A stretch of 64,000 nucleotides of DNA from Frankia sp. RB7 (GCA_030403585.1 JAUEPE010000024.1:30494-94493); one strand, 5' to 3'; positions 24,567-33,863 are shown, counted from the first letter of the stretch. Numbers and translations are program-made. The notes: generated from the sequence alone by a model not told the origin.

Positions 24567-25625
24567 ATGCTGAAGCGCAAGATTGGCAAGATTGCTCTGG
24601 GTTTCGCCGCCGCGTTCAGCGCCAGCGCTGCGCTCGCCACCATCGCGCAGGCGCGCGACCTCACCGTCGTGTCATGGGGCGGCGCCTATCAGGATGCCCA
24701 GAAGAAGGTCTATTTCGAGCCGTTCAAGAAGGCGGCCGGTGTTGCCATGAACGACGAATCCTGGGACGGCGGCGTCGGCGTGTTGCGCGCCAAGGTGCAG
24801 GGTGGCGCCGCCACCTGGGACCTCGTCCAGGTCGAGAGCGACGAGCTCGCGGTCGGCTGCGAGGAAGGCCTGTTCGAGAAGCTCGACTATTCCAAGATCG
24901 GCGGCGAGGCCGCTTACATCCAGCCATCGGTCAATCCCTGCGGCGTCGGCGCAATCCTCTATGATTTCGTGCTCGGCTACGACAAGGACAAGCTGAAGGA
25001 CGCGCCCAAGGGCTGGGCCGACTTCTTCGACACCAAGAAGATTCCAGGCAAGCGCGCCCTGCGTCAGGGCCCGAAGACCACGCTCGAGATCGCGCTGATG
25101 GCCGACGGCGTCGCGCCGAAGGACGTCTACAAGGTGCTGGCGACGGACGAAGGCGTCGATCGGGCGTTCAAGAAGCTCGACACCATCAAGGGCGACCTCG
25201 TCTGGTGGAAGGCCGGCGCCCAGCCGCCGCAATTGCTCGCCTCCGGCGAGGTGGCGATGACTTCGGTCTACAATGGCCGCATCGACACCGCGAACAAGAA
25301 CGAGAAGAAGAATTTTGGCATGGTGTGGGACGGCGCGCTCTTCACACTCGACAGCTGGGTGATCCTGAAGGGCAGCCCGAACAAGGACGCGGCCTACAAG
25401 TTCCTGGACTTCGCCGGCAAGGCGGAGAACCAGTCAAAACTGTCGGAGAACATTGCGTACGGCACCTCGAACAAGGGCGCCGCCGCCCTGATCCAGCCGG
25501 CCGTCCTGAAGGACCTGCCGACCGCGCCCGACAACATCAAGAACGCGGTCGAGATCAACGTTGCCTTCTGGCTCGAGAACATCGACCGCCTGACCGAGCG
25601 CTTCAACAAATGGGCCGCGAAATAG
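24567..25625 (+). CDS. Polyamine-type ABC transporter substrate-binding protein (PotD-like)
   Basis: A 352-residue periplasmic binding protein. ATG 24567 follows AAGGAACAAGGA; the signal peptide ends ATIAQA before RDLTVVSWGG. The fold marks VSWGGAYQDAQKKVYFEPFKK, GVGAILYDFVLGYDKDK and WADFFDTKKIPGKRAL belong to the spermidine/putrescine-binding class. 64 bases separate it from the ATPase gene. A palindromic repeat pair separates it from the first permease, which could make this gene the more strongly expressed one of the operon. Confidence 0.92.
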   Translation: MLKRKIGKIALGFAAAFSASAALATIAQARDLTVVSWGGAYQDAQKKVYFEPFKKAAGVAMNDESWDGGVGVLRAKVQGGAATWDLVQVESDELAVGCEEGLFEKLDYSKIGGEAAYIQPSVNPCGVGAILYDFVLGYDKDKLKDAPKGWADFFDTKKIPGKRALRQGPKTTLEIALMADGVAPKDVYKVLATDEGVDRAFKKLDTIKGDLVWWKAGAQPPQLLASGEVAMTSVYNGRIDTANKNEKKNFGMVWDGALFTLDSWVILKGSPNKDAAYKFLDFAGKAENQSKLSENIAYGTSNKGAAALIQPAVLKDLPTAPDNIKNAVEINVAFWLENIDRLTERFNKWAAK

Positions 25626-25673
25626 CGCGCTCCCGAAACGGCGTGCAGCGCGCATTCAGAGCATCTTTGTTGC

Positions 25674-25820
25674 GGCCATCCTTCGAGACGCCCGCTTTAG
25701 GCGGGCTCCTCAGGATGAGGACGGAGTGTGCGGCGGCCATTTCGCAGGAACCGGTGTTGATGAGCCTCATCCTGAGGAGACCGCGAAGCGGTCGTCTCGA
25801 AGGACGAGGCGCGCGCTCAG
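25674..25820. repeat. Long family-1 repeat inside the importer operon
   Basis: GGCCATCCTTCGAGACG ... GCTCCTCAGGATGAGG, a spacer containing GGAGTGTGCGGCGGCCAT, then CCTCATCCTGAGGAGACC ... CGTCTCGAAGGACGAGG. It lies between the binding-protein stop and the first permease start (22 bases before it). Confidence 0.88.
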
Positions 25821-25842
25821 ACCGATCGAAGAGGCTCTCCAC

Positions 25843-27105
25843 ATGACGGCAACTTCCTTGACCGGCGCAAATGCGTCGACCGAGGTGCCGCTCAAGCGCC
25901 GATTGAGGCGTGCGGAGCGGACACGTCAGGTCAAGGCGTTGGCGCTGGTGCTGCCGCTTCTCGTCTTCCTGCTCTTCACTTTCGCTGGGCCCATCGCCGG
26001 CATGCTGTGGCGCGCGGTCGATGATCGCGAGGTGCGTCAGGCTTTGCCGCAAACCGTCATGGCTCTTGCCAACTGGGAGGGCAAGGACCTGCCGGACGAA
26101 AAGGCCTATGCGGCGGTGGCGAATGACATCCTGGCGGCGCGCGCCTCCGGCACCATCGCCATCGCGGCCAAGCGGCTCAACTACGCCCTGAACGGCTTTC
26201 GCACGATCCTCACCAGCACCGCACGCAATCTGAAGGCGGTGCCGGAGCCCGGCACGGCCAGGGAGACACTCGGCAAGATCAACCCGGCCTGGCGCGAACG
26301 CACCACCTGGACGACGATCAAGGATGCCGGTGGCCCGGTCACCGGCTTCTATCTTCTGGCGGCGCTCGACCTGACACGGAACGTGGACGGTGCGATCGTC
26401 GCGGCCTCGCCGGATCAGGCCATCTACCGCGAAATTTTCGGCCGCACCTTCCTCATCAGCCTCAGCGTCACCGTACTCTGCCTGATCCTTGGCTTCCCGG
26501 TCGCTTACCTCTTGGCGACGCTGCCGCCCGGCCGGTCGAACCTGCTGATGATCTTCGTGCTGCTGCCGTTCTGGACATCGCTTCTGGTGCGTACCTGCGC
26601 CTGGATCGTGCTGCTGCAGAGCAAGGGCGTCGTAAACGACAGCCTGCACTGGCTAGGCATCATCGACGAGCCATTGCGCCTGATCTACAACCGCTTCGGT
26701 GTCTGCGTGGCCATGACCCACGTTCTGTTGCCGTTCATGATCCTGCCGCTGTACAGCAGCATGAAGGCGATCTCGCCGGCCTACATGCGGGCCGCCGCCT
26801 CGCTCGGTGCACCACCCCTCACCGCCTTCCTGCGGATCTATTTGCCGCAAACCCTGCCCGGCATCGGCGCGGGAAGCCTGCTCGTCTTCATCCTGGCGCT
26901 CGGCTACTACATCACGCCGGCACTGGTCGGCGGCGCCGCCGATCAGATGATCAGCTACTTCATCGCGCTCTACACGACCGAGACGGCCAATTGGGGCCTT
27001 GCATCGGCGCTCGGTGCCGTGCTGTTGCTGGCGACTATTCTGCTCGCTCTCGTTTACGGCAAGCTGGTGCAGGGCCAGCAGGTCACGGGAGGGATGAAGA
27101 ATTGA
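25843..27105 (+). CDS. Polyamine-type ABC transporter permease (PotB-like) with large periplasmic loop
   Basis: A 420-residue inner-membrane permease. The first membrane segment (about 32-55: ALALVLPLLVFLLFTFAGPIAGMLW) is followed by about 140 residues of soluble sequence before the remaining five segments begin near residue 200 (TFLISLSVTVLCLILGFPVAYLL). The EAA loop reads AAASLGAPPLTAFLRIYLPQT. Ordinary PotB is about 280 residues, so the inserted loop is a distinguishing mark of this subgroup. Start ATG 25843 after AGAGG; an upstream frame runs through the repeat and is not coding. Confidence 0.9.
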   Translation: MTATSLTGANASTEVPLKRRLRRAERTRQVKALALVLPLLVFLLFTFAGPIAGMLWRAVDDREVRQALPQTVMALANWEGKDLPDEKAYAAVANDILAARASGTIAIAAKRLNYALNGFRTILTSTARNLKAVPEPGTARETLGKINPAWRERTTWTTIKDAGGPVTGFYLLAALDLTRNVDGAIVAASPDQAIYREIFGRTFLISLSVTVLCLILGFPVAYLLATLPPGRSNLLMIFVLLPFWTSLLVRTCAWIVLLQSKGVVNDSLHWLGIIDEPLRLIYNRFGVCVAMTHVLLPFMILPLYSSMKAISPAYMRAAASLGAPPLTAFLRIYLPQTLPGIGAGSLLVFILALGYYITPALVGGAADQMISYFIALYTTETANWGLASALGAVLLLATILLALVYGKLVQGQQVTGGMKN

Positions 27106-27932
27106 GCGACAATGCCTCCGTGCGCACGCCCAGCCAGCGCATCGCGTGGACCGCGACCGTCGTCATCTCGACGCTGGTGTTCATCTTCCTGATCGCGCCG
27201 ATCCTGGCGATCATGCCGCTGTCGTTCAGCTCGGGCTCGTACCTCACCTATCCGCTGCCGGGCCTCTCCTTGCGCTGGTACGACGATTTCATCAATTCGC
27301 CGCGCTGGATGAATGCGCTGAAGAACAGCATGATCATCGGCGTCGCCTCGACCGTGATGTCGATGGTTTTGGGCACGCTAGCAGCGCTGGGGCTCGCGCA
27401 GTGGAAGAGCCGGCTCAAGCCGCTGGTGCTGGCTTTCGTACTGTCGCCGGTGGTCGTGCCCGGTGTCATCACCGCGGTGGGTCTCTATTTCTTCTTTGCG
27501 CCGATCGGACTGACCGGCAGCTATCTCGGTCTGATCCTGGCTCACACCGCGCTGGCGACGCCGTTTGTGGTGATCACGGTCGGCGCGACGCTGCAAAGCT
27601 TCGACACCAACCTCGCACGCGCCGCCGCCTCCCTTGGAGCCTCACCGATCGAGGCGTTCCGCCGCGTGATCCTGCCGCTGATCCTGCCGGGAGTCGCGTC
27701 GGGCGCCCTGTTCGCCTTTGCGACCAGCTTCGACGAGGTGGTGATCGTGCTGTTCATGGCAGGGCCGGAGCAACGCACACTGCCGCGCGAAATGTTCAGC
27801 GGCATCCGCGAGAACATCAGCCCGACCATCACGGCCGCCGCGGTGATCCTGACGACGGTCTCGGTCATCCTGCTCGCCACGCTGGAAGGCTTGCGCCGAC
27901 GCAACGAACGGCTCAAGGGCAGCAGCGGCTGA
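27102..27932 (+). CDS. Polyamine-type ABC transporter permease (PotC-like)
   Basis: A 276-residue inner-membrane permease with six predicted segments and EAA loop AAASLGASPIEAFRRVILPLI. The best start is TTG 27102, which overlaps the stop of the upstream permease by four bases (TTGA), with GGGAGGGATG just upstream acting as ribosome binding site. Together with the three preceding genes it completes the importer. Confidence 0.9.
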   Translation: MSDNASVRTPSQRIAWTATVVISTLVFIFLIAPILAIMPLSFSSGSYLTYPLPGLSLRWYDDFINSPRWMNALKNSMIIGVASTVMSMVLGTLAALGLAQWKSRLKPLVLAFVLSPVVVPGVITAVGLYFFFAPIGLTGSYLGLILAHTALATPFVVITVGATLQSFDTNLARAAASLGASPIEAFRRVILPLILPGVASGALFAFATSFDEVVIVLFMAGPEQRTLPREMFSGIRENISPTITAAAVILTTVSVILLATLEGLRRRNERLKGSSG

Positions 27933-27949
27933 GCGTAGGTGTGTTGCTC

Positions 27950-28195
27950 CTCCCTCTCCCCCTTGCGACGGGGCAATCGCATATGGCAGCGATTCCCCTG
28001 TGGCCATCCTTCGAGACGCCCGCCGTTGGCGGGCCCTCAGGATGAGGACCGAGTGTGCGGCCGTCATTTTGACGAGCATCGACGCTGCTTAGCCTCATCC
28101 TGAGGAGACCGCGGAGCGGTCGTCTCGAAGGACGAGGCGCGCGCTCAGGTCGTACAAATGCCATATGCGATCGCCCTGCCGCTTGCGGGAAAGGC
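27950..28195. repeat. Nested composite repeat (family 1 inside a second inverted repeat)
   Basis: The outer arms are CCCTTGCGACGGGGCAATCG followed by CATATGGC (about 27959-27987) and, inverted, GCCATATGCGATCGCCCTGC followed by CGCTTGCGGG (about 28159-28188). Inside them is a full long family-1 element (28002-28149). The composite fills most of the 395-base gap between the importer and the orphan binding protein; no gene is seen. Confidence 0.85.
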
Positions 28196-28327
28196 GAAGG
28201 AATACCGCCTCCCCCTACTTATTCTCGAGCTTTTTCAGCCATCCCCGGCTTTGCCCCCGCGACGGTTTGTCGCTAGAACAGTCCCCGCAACAAAGCCCCA
28301 AACAACAAGGCTGAGGGAGAAAACCAT

Positions 28328-29536
28328 ATGCAGAAACTCATCGCCGCCGTCGCGACCAGCTTCGCCATCGCCGCAAGCTGCAGCACGGCGCAGGCGCAGA
28401 TTTCCGACAACGTCGTCAAGCTCGGCGTGCTTACGGACATGTCGAGCCTGTATGCCGACGCGACCGGCAAGGGGTCGCTCGCCGCCGTCGAGATGGCCGT
28501 TGCCGATTACGGCGGCAAGGTCGCAGGCGTTCCGATCCAGATTGTTTCCGCCGACCACCAGAACAAGCCCGACGTCGGCGTCAATATCGCCCGCAACTGG
28601 TACGACAACGAGAAGGTGGACGCGGTCCTCGACGTGCCGACCTCTTCGGTCGCACTGCCGATCTCGGCGCTGACACGCGAGAAGAACAAGATCAACATCA
28701 ATTCCGGCGGCGGCTCCTCCGACATCACCGGCGTCGCCTGCTCGCCCAACACGGTGCACTGGACCTACGACACCTACGCGCTGTCGAACGTCGCCGGCAA
28801 GGCGATGGTGAAGCGCGGCGAGGACACCTGGTTCTTCATCACCGCAGACTACGCCTTCGGCATGGCGCTGCAGCGCGACGCCGCCAACGTCGTCAAGGAG
28901 AGCGGCGGCAAGGTGCTCGGCGAGGTCCGGCATCCGCTCAACTCGTCCGACTTCTCCTCCTTCCTGCTCCAGGCCCAGGCCTCCAAGGCCAAGGTCGTTG
29001 CCCTGGCCGACGCTGGTGGCGACACCACCAACGCCCTGAAGCAGGCGGCCGAGTTCGGCCTCGTGCAGGGCGGACAGAAGATGATCGCGCTGCTCATGGA
29101 GATCACCGACGTTCATTCGCTCGGCATCAAGGCGACGCAGGGCCTGATCATCACCGACGCGTTCTACTGGGACATGAACGACGAAACGCGCGCCTTCTCG
29201 AAGCGCTTCAACGAGAAGGTCGGCCATATGCCGACCATGATCCAGGCCGGCCTCTATTCGGCCACCATGCACTATCTGAAGGCGATCGAGGCCATCAAGA
29301 CCGACGAGGCGCCGAAGGTGATGGAGCAGATGCGCAACACGCCGGTCAACGACTTCTTCGCCAAGAACGGCAAGATCCGCATCGACGGCCGCATGGTCCA
29401 CGACATGTATCTGTTCGAGGTGAAGAAGCCGGACGAATCCAAGGGCGAGTGGGACCTCTACAAGCTGATCGCCACCGTGCCCGGCGACGAGGCCTTCCGC
29501 CCGCTCGACAAGGGCGGCTGCCCGTTGGTGAAGTAG
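28328..29536 (+). CDS. Branched-chain amino acid-type ABC transporter substrate-binding protein (orphan)
   Basis: A 402-residue periplasmic protein of the LivJ/LivK (Peripla_BP_6) family. ATG follows GAGGGAGA; signal peptide ends SCSTAQA before QISDNVVKLGV. Typical strands are VKLGVLTDMSSLYADATGKGS, WYDNEKVDAVLDVPTSSVALP and NINSGGGSSDITG. In rhizobia such proteins bind amino acids, amides, urea or aromatic compounds. No permease or ATPase is nearby, so it must share a membrane complex encoded elsewhere. Confidence 0.9.
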   Translation: MQKLIAAVATSFAIAASCSTAQAQISDNVVKLGVLTDMSSLYADATGKGSLAAVEMAVADYGGKVAGVPIQIVSADHQNKPDVGVNIARNWYDNEKVDAVLDVPTSSVALPISALTREKNKININSGGGSSDITGVACSPNTVHWTYDTYALSNVAGKAMVKRGEDTWFFITADYAFGMALQRDAANVVKESGGKVLGEVRHPLNSSDFSSFLLQAQASKAKVVALADAGGDTTNALKQAAEFGLVQGGQKMIALLMEITDVHSLGIKATQGLIITDAFYWDMNDETRAFSKRFNEKVGHMPTMIQAGLYSATMHYLKAIEAIKTDEAPKVMEQMRNTPVNDFFAKNGKIRIDGRMVHDMYLFEVKKPDESKGEWDLYKLIATVPGDEAFRPLDKGGCPLVK

Positions 29537-29569
29537 AACTGAGGCGAAGCCTCGACCACACTGCCAACT

Positions 29570-29675
29570 CCTCATCCTGAGGAGCTTGCGAAGCAAGCGT
29601 CTCGAAGGATGAAGGCCCGGCCGGTGGCCTCGCCCTTCGAGACGCGCGCAAGAGGCGCGCTCCTCAGGGTGAGGG
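29570..29675. repeat. Family-1 repeat pair, tail-to-tail
   Basis: CCTCATCCTGAGGAGC ... GTCTCGAAGGATGAAGG and the opposite arm CTCGCCCTTCGAGACG ... CTCCTCAGGGTGAGG are joined through CCCGGCCGG. A small GAGGC-GAA-GCCTC hairpin lies just before it at about 29540-29552, right after the binding-protein stop. Confidence 0.85.
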
Positions 29676-29765
29676 TCAACACTCCACAATGACGGGAGTG
29701 AAGAAGAGACGACAGCGCGCCCGGTTTTCACCGGGCGCGCTTCGTTTCAGGCGATCAGAAGCCCT

Positions 29766-30305
29766 TTACTCCGAGTACTTGAACTCGGGCATGTTCTTCA
29801 GCTCGTCCTTGGTCGCGTTGAACACGGCGTGGTCCGGATACCACTTCGACGAGGACGACGCTGTGGTCGTGGTCGTCGTGGTCTTCTCGGTGCCGGTCGC
29901 AGCGCCCGTCGTCGTGGTCGCGGCGGGCTTGGCGTTCGGGTTCGCGCCGGTGCCGGTATAGGCCACCGCTTCGTTGACGAACTTCAGCTTGTCGTACGGC
30001 ACTGCGACGAGATGCTCACCCATGCCGAGGAAGCCGCCGACGCCGATCACGGCGATCTTGACGTCGCCATTCTTGTCCATCAGCAGGTCGTTGATCGACC
30101 CGACGCTCTCGTTGGCATCGTTGTAGATCTTCAGACCAACCATTTTCGACGCGCGCCACTCGCCTGAAGCGGTCGTGGTGGTCGTCGTCGCGGCGGTGGC
30201 CGCGGTTGGCGACTTGTCGGTGGTGGCGGTCGGGTTCTGAGCAAACGCAACGGTCGCAAGCAAAGCGGTGCCGGCAAGACCGGCGGCGATCGATTTCATC
30301 AACAT
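29766..30305 (-). CDS. PRC-barrel domain secreted protein
   Basis: A 179-residue exported protein. The ATG at 30305 follows GGAGAGGA; the signal peptide ends ATVAFA before QNPTAT. After a Thr-rich spacer the PRC-barrel domain (about 55-115) is clear: SKMVGLKIYNDANESVGSINDLLMDKNGDVKIAVIGVGGFLGMGEHLVAVPYDKL. The C-terminal part is Thr/Ser-rich and ends KWYPDHAVFNATKDELKNMPEF. Such proteins are common in Bradyrhizobium envelopes; function unknown. Confidence 0.88.
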   Translation of the reverse strand: MLMKSIAAGLAGTALLATVAFAQNPTATTDKSPTAATAATTTTTTASGEWRASKMVGLKIYNDANESVGSINDLLMDKNGDVKIAVIGVGGFLGMGEHLVAVPYDKLKFVNEAVAYTGTGANPNAKPAATTTTGAATGTEKTTTTTTTASSSSKWYPDHAVFNATKDELKNMPEFKYSE

Positions 30306-30526
30306 TGTTGTCCTCTCCTTCAGTAAACTCGCGAGGAGAGAACAGCCATCATCGCGCGCAGTTCCTAAACTGCGGCAATTTCATCGTGGAACGATAGCGT
30401 GGCGTTGTGACGAAGGTTCCTGAGTCACGCAGGAACATTCGCGTTGTGCGGTTCCCCGCCAACGATCATGCGCCCTGGGATGAAGCACGATCGCGGCGAG
30501 GAACGCGCCGACCCGCGTCGCTCAGG

Positions 30527-31111
30527 TCAGCTCTGGTAGTCGATCAGAAGCGCGGAGATGTCCGTGCTGCTCGATGAACTCGTCGTGCCGTTCGCGCTGT
30601 AGGACGAATTCGACGAAGACTGCGACTGCTGCAATGCCTGGAGGAATTGCTCGAGGATCTTGGCCGTACTGGAATCCGTCGAGCTGCTGCTCGTCGAATC
30701 CGTGGACGACGAATCCGAAGACGAGCTGTCGTCCGACGGCGGCGGACCGGGCGGCGGGCCGCCTGCACCATGCGCGCCGCCGGGACCACCGGGACCCTGG
30801 CTAAAGGCCGACTGAAACACGCCCTTCAGTTCGTCGGCCTGGTCCGACGTCAGCGTCCCGTTCGAGACTTCATTGGAGATGAGATCGTCGATCTTCGACT
30901 TCAGGCCGTCCTTGGACGGCTTGGTGCCGCTGGACTGATCGCTCGACTTGCTCTGCTGAAGCGCCGTATCGATGTCCTGCAGGGCGGTCGTGAGGGCGGA
31001 CTGGTCCGAGGAGGAGATGGTGCCGTCGGATACTTCCGATTGCAATTCCTGCTGCAGCTTTTGCAGCGGGGACTGGTAACTACCGGCGGAGGCCGCCGAA
31101 ATCGAGGTCAT
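30527..31111 (-). CDS. Ser/Asp-rich protein with duplicated helix-loop motif
   Basis: A 194-residue protein starting at ATG 31111 after GGAGCC. No signal peptide. Two related segments, LQSEVSDGTISSSDQSAL and ISNEVSNGTLTSDQADEL, have the spacing of EF-hand-like or similar Asp/Gly/Ser loops. Then comes a Gly/Pro block (GPGGPGGAHGAGGPPPGPPP), a long Ser/Asp run, and a Gln/Ser-rich end. It is divergent from the two-component regulator (179 bases between starts). Similar low-complexity proteins are surface or flagellum-linked in some species; here function is unknown. Confidence 0.7.
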   Translation of the reverse strand: MTSISAASAGSYQSPLQKLQQELQSEVSDGTISSSDQSALTTALQDIDTALQQSKSSDQSSGTKPSKDGLKSKIDDLISNEVSNGTLTSDQADELKGVFQSAFSQGPGGPGGAHGAGGPPPGPPPSDDSSSSDSSSTDSTSSSSTDSSTAKILEQFLQALQQSQSSSNSSYSANGTTSSSSSTDISALLIDYQS

Positions 31112-31290
31112 GATGGCTCCGTGAATTTGCGGGGTTTCGTACATTCCTGCGCCACGGTATGGTTAACGGCCTTAACGGGACCTTGCCGTATGACTACCCA
31201 GTCGTTGCGGGGCGTTGCGGAAACACATTCGGAAACAATCTGAAACAAATATCTTCGCCTTTTGGCCCGAATCTTGGACAAACAAGGCTC

Positions 31291-32031
31291 ATGGCCAATC
31301 CTTCTCCCAACATCCTGGTCGTCGAAGACGACCGCGAAACCCGGACGTTGATTGCGAAATATCTCCGCAACAACGCCTGCAACGTTACCGCTGTGAGCGA
31401 CGGCCGCGAGATGTCGCGTGCCATGGCCGACCACCGCGTTGATCTCATCATCCTCGACGTCATGCTGCCGGGCGAAGACGGCTTGAGCCTGTGCCGCAAG
31501 GTGCGCTCGGAAGCACAGACGCCGATCATCATGCTGACCGCGCGCGGCGAGGACGTCGATCGCATCGTCGGCCTCGAGATGGGCGCGGACGACTATCTGC
31601 CGAAACCGTTCAACCCGCGCGAGCTGCTCGCGCGCATCAACGCGGTGCTGCGGCGGCAGGCATCGGCACAGGCGGCGAGCTCGATCGAGGGCGCCTCGAC
31701 ACTTGCCTTCGAGGGCTGGCGCATCGATTTGCGGCTGCGCGAGCTGCGCAATCCCGAAGGCGCGCGCGTCGCGGTGACCAGTGCCGAGTTCGACCTGCTC
31801 CGGACGTTCTGCGAGCGTCCCGGCCGCGTGCTCTCGCGCGACAGCCTGCTCGACCTCACGCAGGGCCGCAACACCGGTTCGTTCGAACGCTCGATCGACG
31901 TGCTGGTGAGCCGCATCCGCCGCAAGATCGAGCCCAATCCGGCCGATCCCACCATCATCAAGACGGTGCGTTCCGGCGGCTATCTGTTTACGCCCAGAAC
32001 GGAAGCGGTTACGACGTCCCTGAGCAACTGA
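31291..32031 (+). CDS. OmpR-family response regulator
   Basis: A 246-residue response regulator. The receiver domain (about 8-120) has the acidic pocket VVEDD, phospho-acceptor Asp56 (LIILDVMLPG), Thr83 and Lys105 (LPKPFNP). The C-terminal winged helix (about 140-235) shows VTSAEFDLLRTFCERPGRVLSRDSLL and SIDVLVSRIRRKIE. Start at ATG 31291 because the receiver begins there. The kinase gene follows after 15 bases, so they form a pair. Confidence 0.95.
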   Translation: MANPSPNILVVEDDRETRTLIAKYLRNNACNVTAVSDGREMSRAMADHRVDLIILDVMLPGEDGLSLCRKVRSEAQTPIIMLTARGEDVDRIVGLEMGADDYLPKPFNPRELLARINAVLRRQASAQAASSIEGASTLAFEGWRIDLRLRELRNPEGARVAVTSAEFDLLRTFCERPGRVLSRDSLLDLTQGRNTGSFERSIDVLVSRIRRKIEPNPADPTIIKTVRSGGYLFTPRTEAVTTSLSN

Positions 32032-32046
32032 CGGAACGTTGAGACG

Positions 32047-33384
32047 ATGAGGCCGTTCGGGTTCTTTCACCTCAAGGGCATCGGTGGGCAGATCGCCGCG
32101 CTGGTGCTGGCCTCGACCGTCGCGCTGCATCTCGTCGTCACCACCGCCTTCCTGATCAGCCGGCCCGACCGTCCGGACCAGCCGCCGGACGGCGCTCCGC
32201 AATTGATGGATGCAGCACTACTGCTCGGCTCGGCCAGGCCGGACGACCGGCCGCGTCTTGCCGCCGATATCGCGCGCGCCTTCCCGAAGCTCAACATCGA
32301 GATATCGGCGCCGGGCACGGCGATTGTGGTCGAGGACAGCGAAAGCCAGCACCTGCACGGGCTCCGCCGCCATCTCGGCCGCGGCTACAAGGTGGTGCAG
32401 CTCGCACCCGAGGGCGACGCCCACCGCATCGGCGTGCAATTGCCCGACGGCACCATGATCGCCGGTCATGTCGAGAACGGCCCGCGTCCGTGGTTCTGGG
32501 GCGCGCCGTGGCTGGTGACGCTGATGACCGCCTTCATCTCCATCAGCGTGCTCGGCCTGTGGGCGGCACGCGCGTTGGCGACGCCCTTGTCGTCCTTTGC
32601 CAAGGCCGCCGAGGATTTCAGCCTCGACGGCACCTCCGAACCCCTGCCCGAGCGCGGCCCGGAAGAGATCCGCCTGGTCGCGCGCGCGCTCAACCGCATG
32701 CATGAGCGCATCGGGCGGCTGATGTCGGATCGCACCCGCATGCTGGCGGCGATCAGCCACGATCTGCGCACCCCGATCACGCGGCTGCGGCTGCGCGCCG
32801 AGTTCATCGAGGACGAGGGCAACCGCAAGCGCATGCTGATCGACCTCGACCAGATGCGCTCGATGCTGGAAAGCGTGCTGTCACTCTTGCGCAACGACCG
32901 CAAGATCGAGGCGATCACACTGGTCGACATCGCCAGCACGCTGCAGCTGATCGCCGATCAGTTCGGCGACATGGGCCATGTCGTGCACTATGACGGCCCG
33001 TCATCGGCGACCGCCGCGGCGCGTCCCGACGATCTGCATCGGGGCGTCACCAACCTGGTCGAGAACGCGGTGCGCTTCGGCGCCGAGGTGACGATCCGCC
33101 TCGATGTCGACGGCACGAAACTCGTCATCGACGTCGAGGATGACGGCCCCGGCATTTCGGACGCGCGCAAGCAGGAGATGCTGGAGCCATTCGTGCGCGG
33201 CGACGACGCGCGCACCATGGACGATTCCACCGGCTTCGGCCTCGGCCTGTCGATCGCGCGCGCGATCGCAATCGCCCATGGCGGCGAGCTGTCGCTGCAC
33301 GACCGCCAGCCACACGGACTGATCGTGCGGATGCAATTGCCGGTGTGGCAGCAGCCGAGGCTTTCGGCGCAAGTCGCCGCTTAA
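32047..33384 (+). CDS. Sensor histidine kinase
   Basis: A 445-residue inner-membrane kinase: first membrane segment about residues 13-37, periplasmic domain to about 155, second segment about 157-178, HAMP (about 180-230), and phospho-acceptor His238 in AAISHDLRTPITRLRLR. The ATPase domain has N box NLVENAVRFGAEV, G1 DVEDDGPGIS and G2 GFGLGLSIARAIAIAHGG. It partners the response regulator directly upstream. The periplasmic sensor domain is not recognised, so the signal is unknown. Confidence 0.95.
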   Translation: MRPFGFFHLKGIGGQIAALVLASTVALHLVVTTAFLISRPDRPDQPPDGAPQLMDAALLLGSARPDDRPRLAADIARAFPKLNIEISAPGTAIVVEDSESQHLHGLRRHLGRGYKVVQLAPEGDAHRIGVQLPDGTMIAGHVENGPRPWFWGAPWLVTLMTAFISISVLGLWAARALATPLSSFAKAAEDFSLDGTSEPLPERGPEEIRLVARALNRMHERIGRLMSDRTRMLAAISHDLRTPITRLRLRAEFIEDEGNRKRMLIDLDQMRSMLESVLSLLRNDRKIEAITLVDIASTLQLIADQFGDMGHVVHYDGPSSATAAARPDDLHRGVTNLVENAVRFGAEVTIRLDVDGTKLVIDVEDDGPGISDARKQEMLEPFVRGDDARTMDDSTGFGLGLSIARAIAIAHGGELSLHDRQPHGLIVRMQLPVWQQPRLSAQVAA

Positions 33385-33394
33385 AAGTCGCCGC

Positions 33395-33619
33395 TTAAGC
33401 CGCGAGCGGCGGATACTTCACAGCGGGCTCGTCGAAGATCGCGATCGCCTCGAAGCGATAGTTGCAGGCGTGGCAATTCCAGAGATAGGAGACCCGCCCC
33501 TCGCCCGGCTCGATCCAGTCGGGCTGCGCGATCGGCGCGCCGCACTGGGCACATGGGTTCTGCCTTGGAATAGAGTGTCCTGGAATCTCGCCGGTGTTGA
33601 CCATGGTTGTTTTTGTCAT
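33395..33619 (-). CDS. Small zinc-ribbon-like protein
   Basis: A 74-residue protein starting at ATG 33619 after GGGAGAGG. Two CxxC pairs, CAQCGAP and CHACNYRF, 24 residues apart, look like a rubredoxin-like or zinc-ribbon knuckle set. It converges on the histidine kinase gene, ten bases from its stop. Function unknown. Confidence 0.75.
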   Translation of the reverse strand: MTKTTMVNTGEIPGHSIPRQNPCAQCGAPIAQPDWIEPGEGRVSYLWNCHACNYRFEAIAIFDEPAVKYPPLAA

Positions 33620-33863
33620 GGCACCTCTCCCGATTCGCAGGCGCTTCATACTCGCTTTCGCGGCCCAGCGCGAATAGACAGGCGTGCTGCCGCGAGTTGT
33701 CCGCCTGAGGGAACTCCTGCGCCAGCAGTGAGTCGTAACGACGGCTCTGCGCCGCCAATTCGTTAACGGCGGCGTTTGGTCACATCATCGCCGCGTTCGG
33801 GAGGCCTAACGGCAGCCGGCGCAGGCACTCAAAAATTGCCGCTCAGGACGTCCGGGATATCTG

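Noticed and set aside
27950..28195. Possible CRISPR array because of several similar palindromes
   Set aside because: Units are inverted pairs with different spacing, not regular direct repeats with unique spacers, and no cas gene is present.
28235..29731. A 498-codon frame antisense to the orphan binding protein
   Set aside because: It spans repeat elements at both ends and lacks protein-like composition, while the sense gene has a signal peptide and family motifs.
30400..30470. GGAAC...GTT sequences as an EcfG general-stress promoter for the PRC-barrel gene
   Set aside because: The spacings seen (11, 14 or 23 bases) do not fit the 16-19 bases required.
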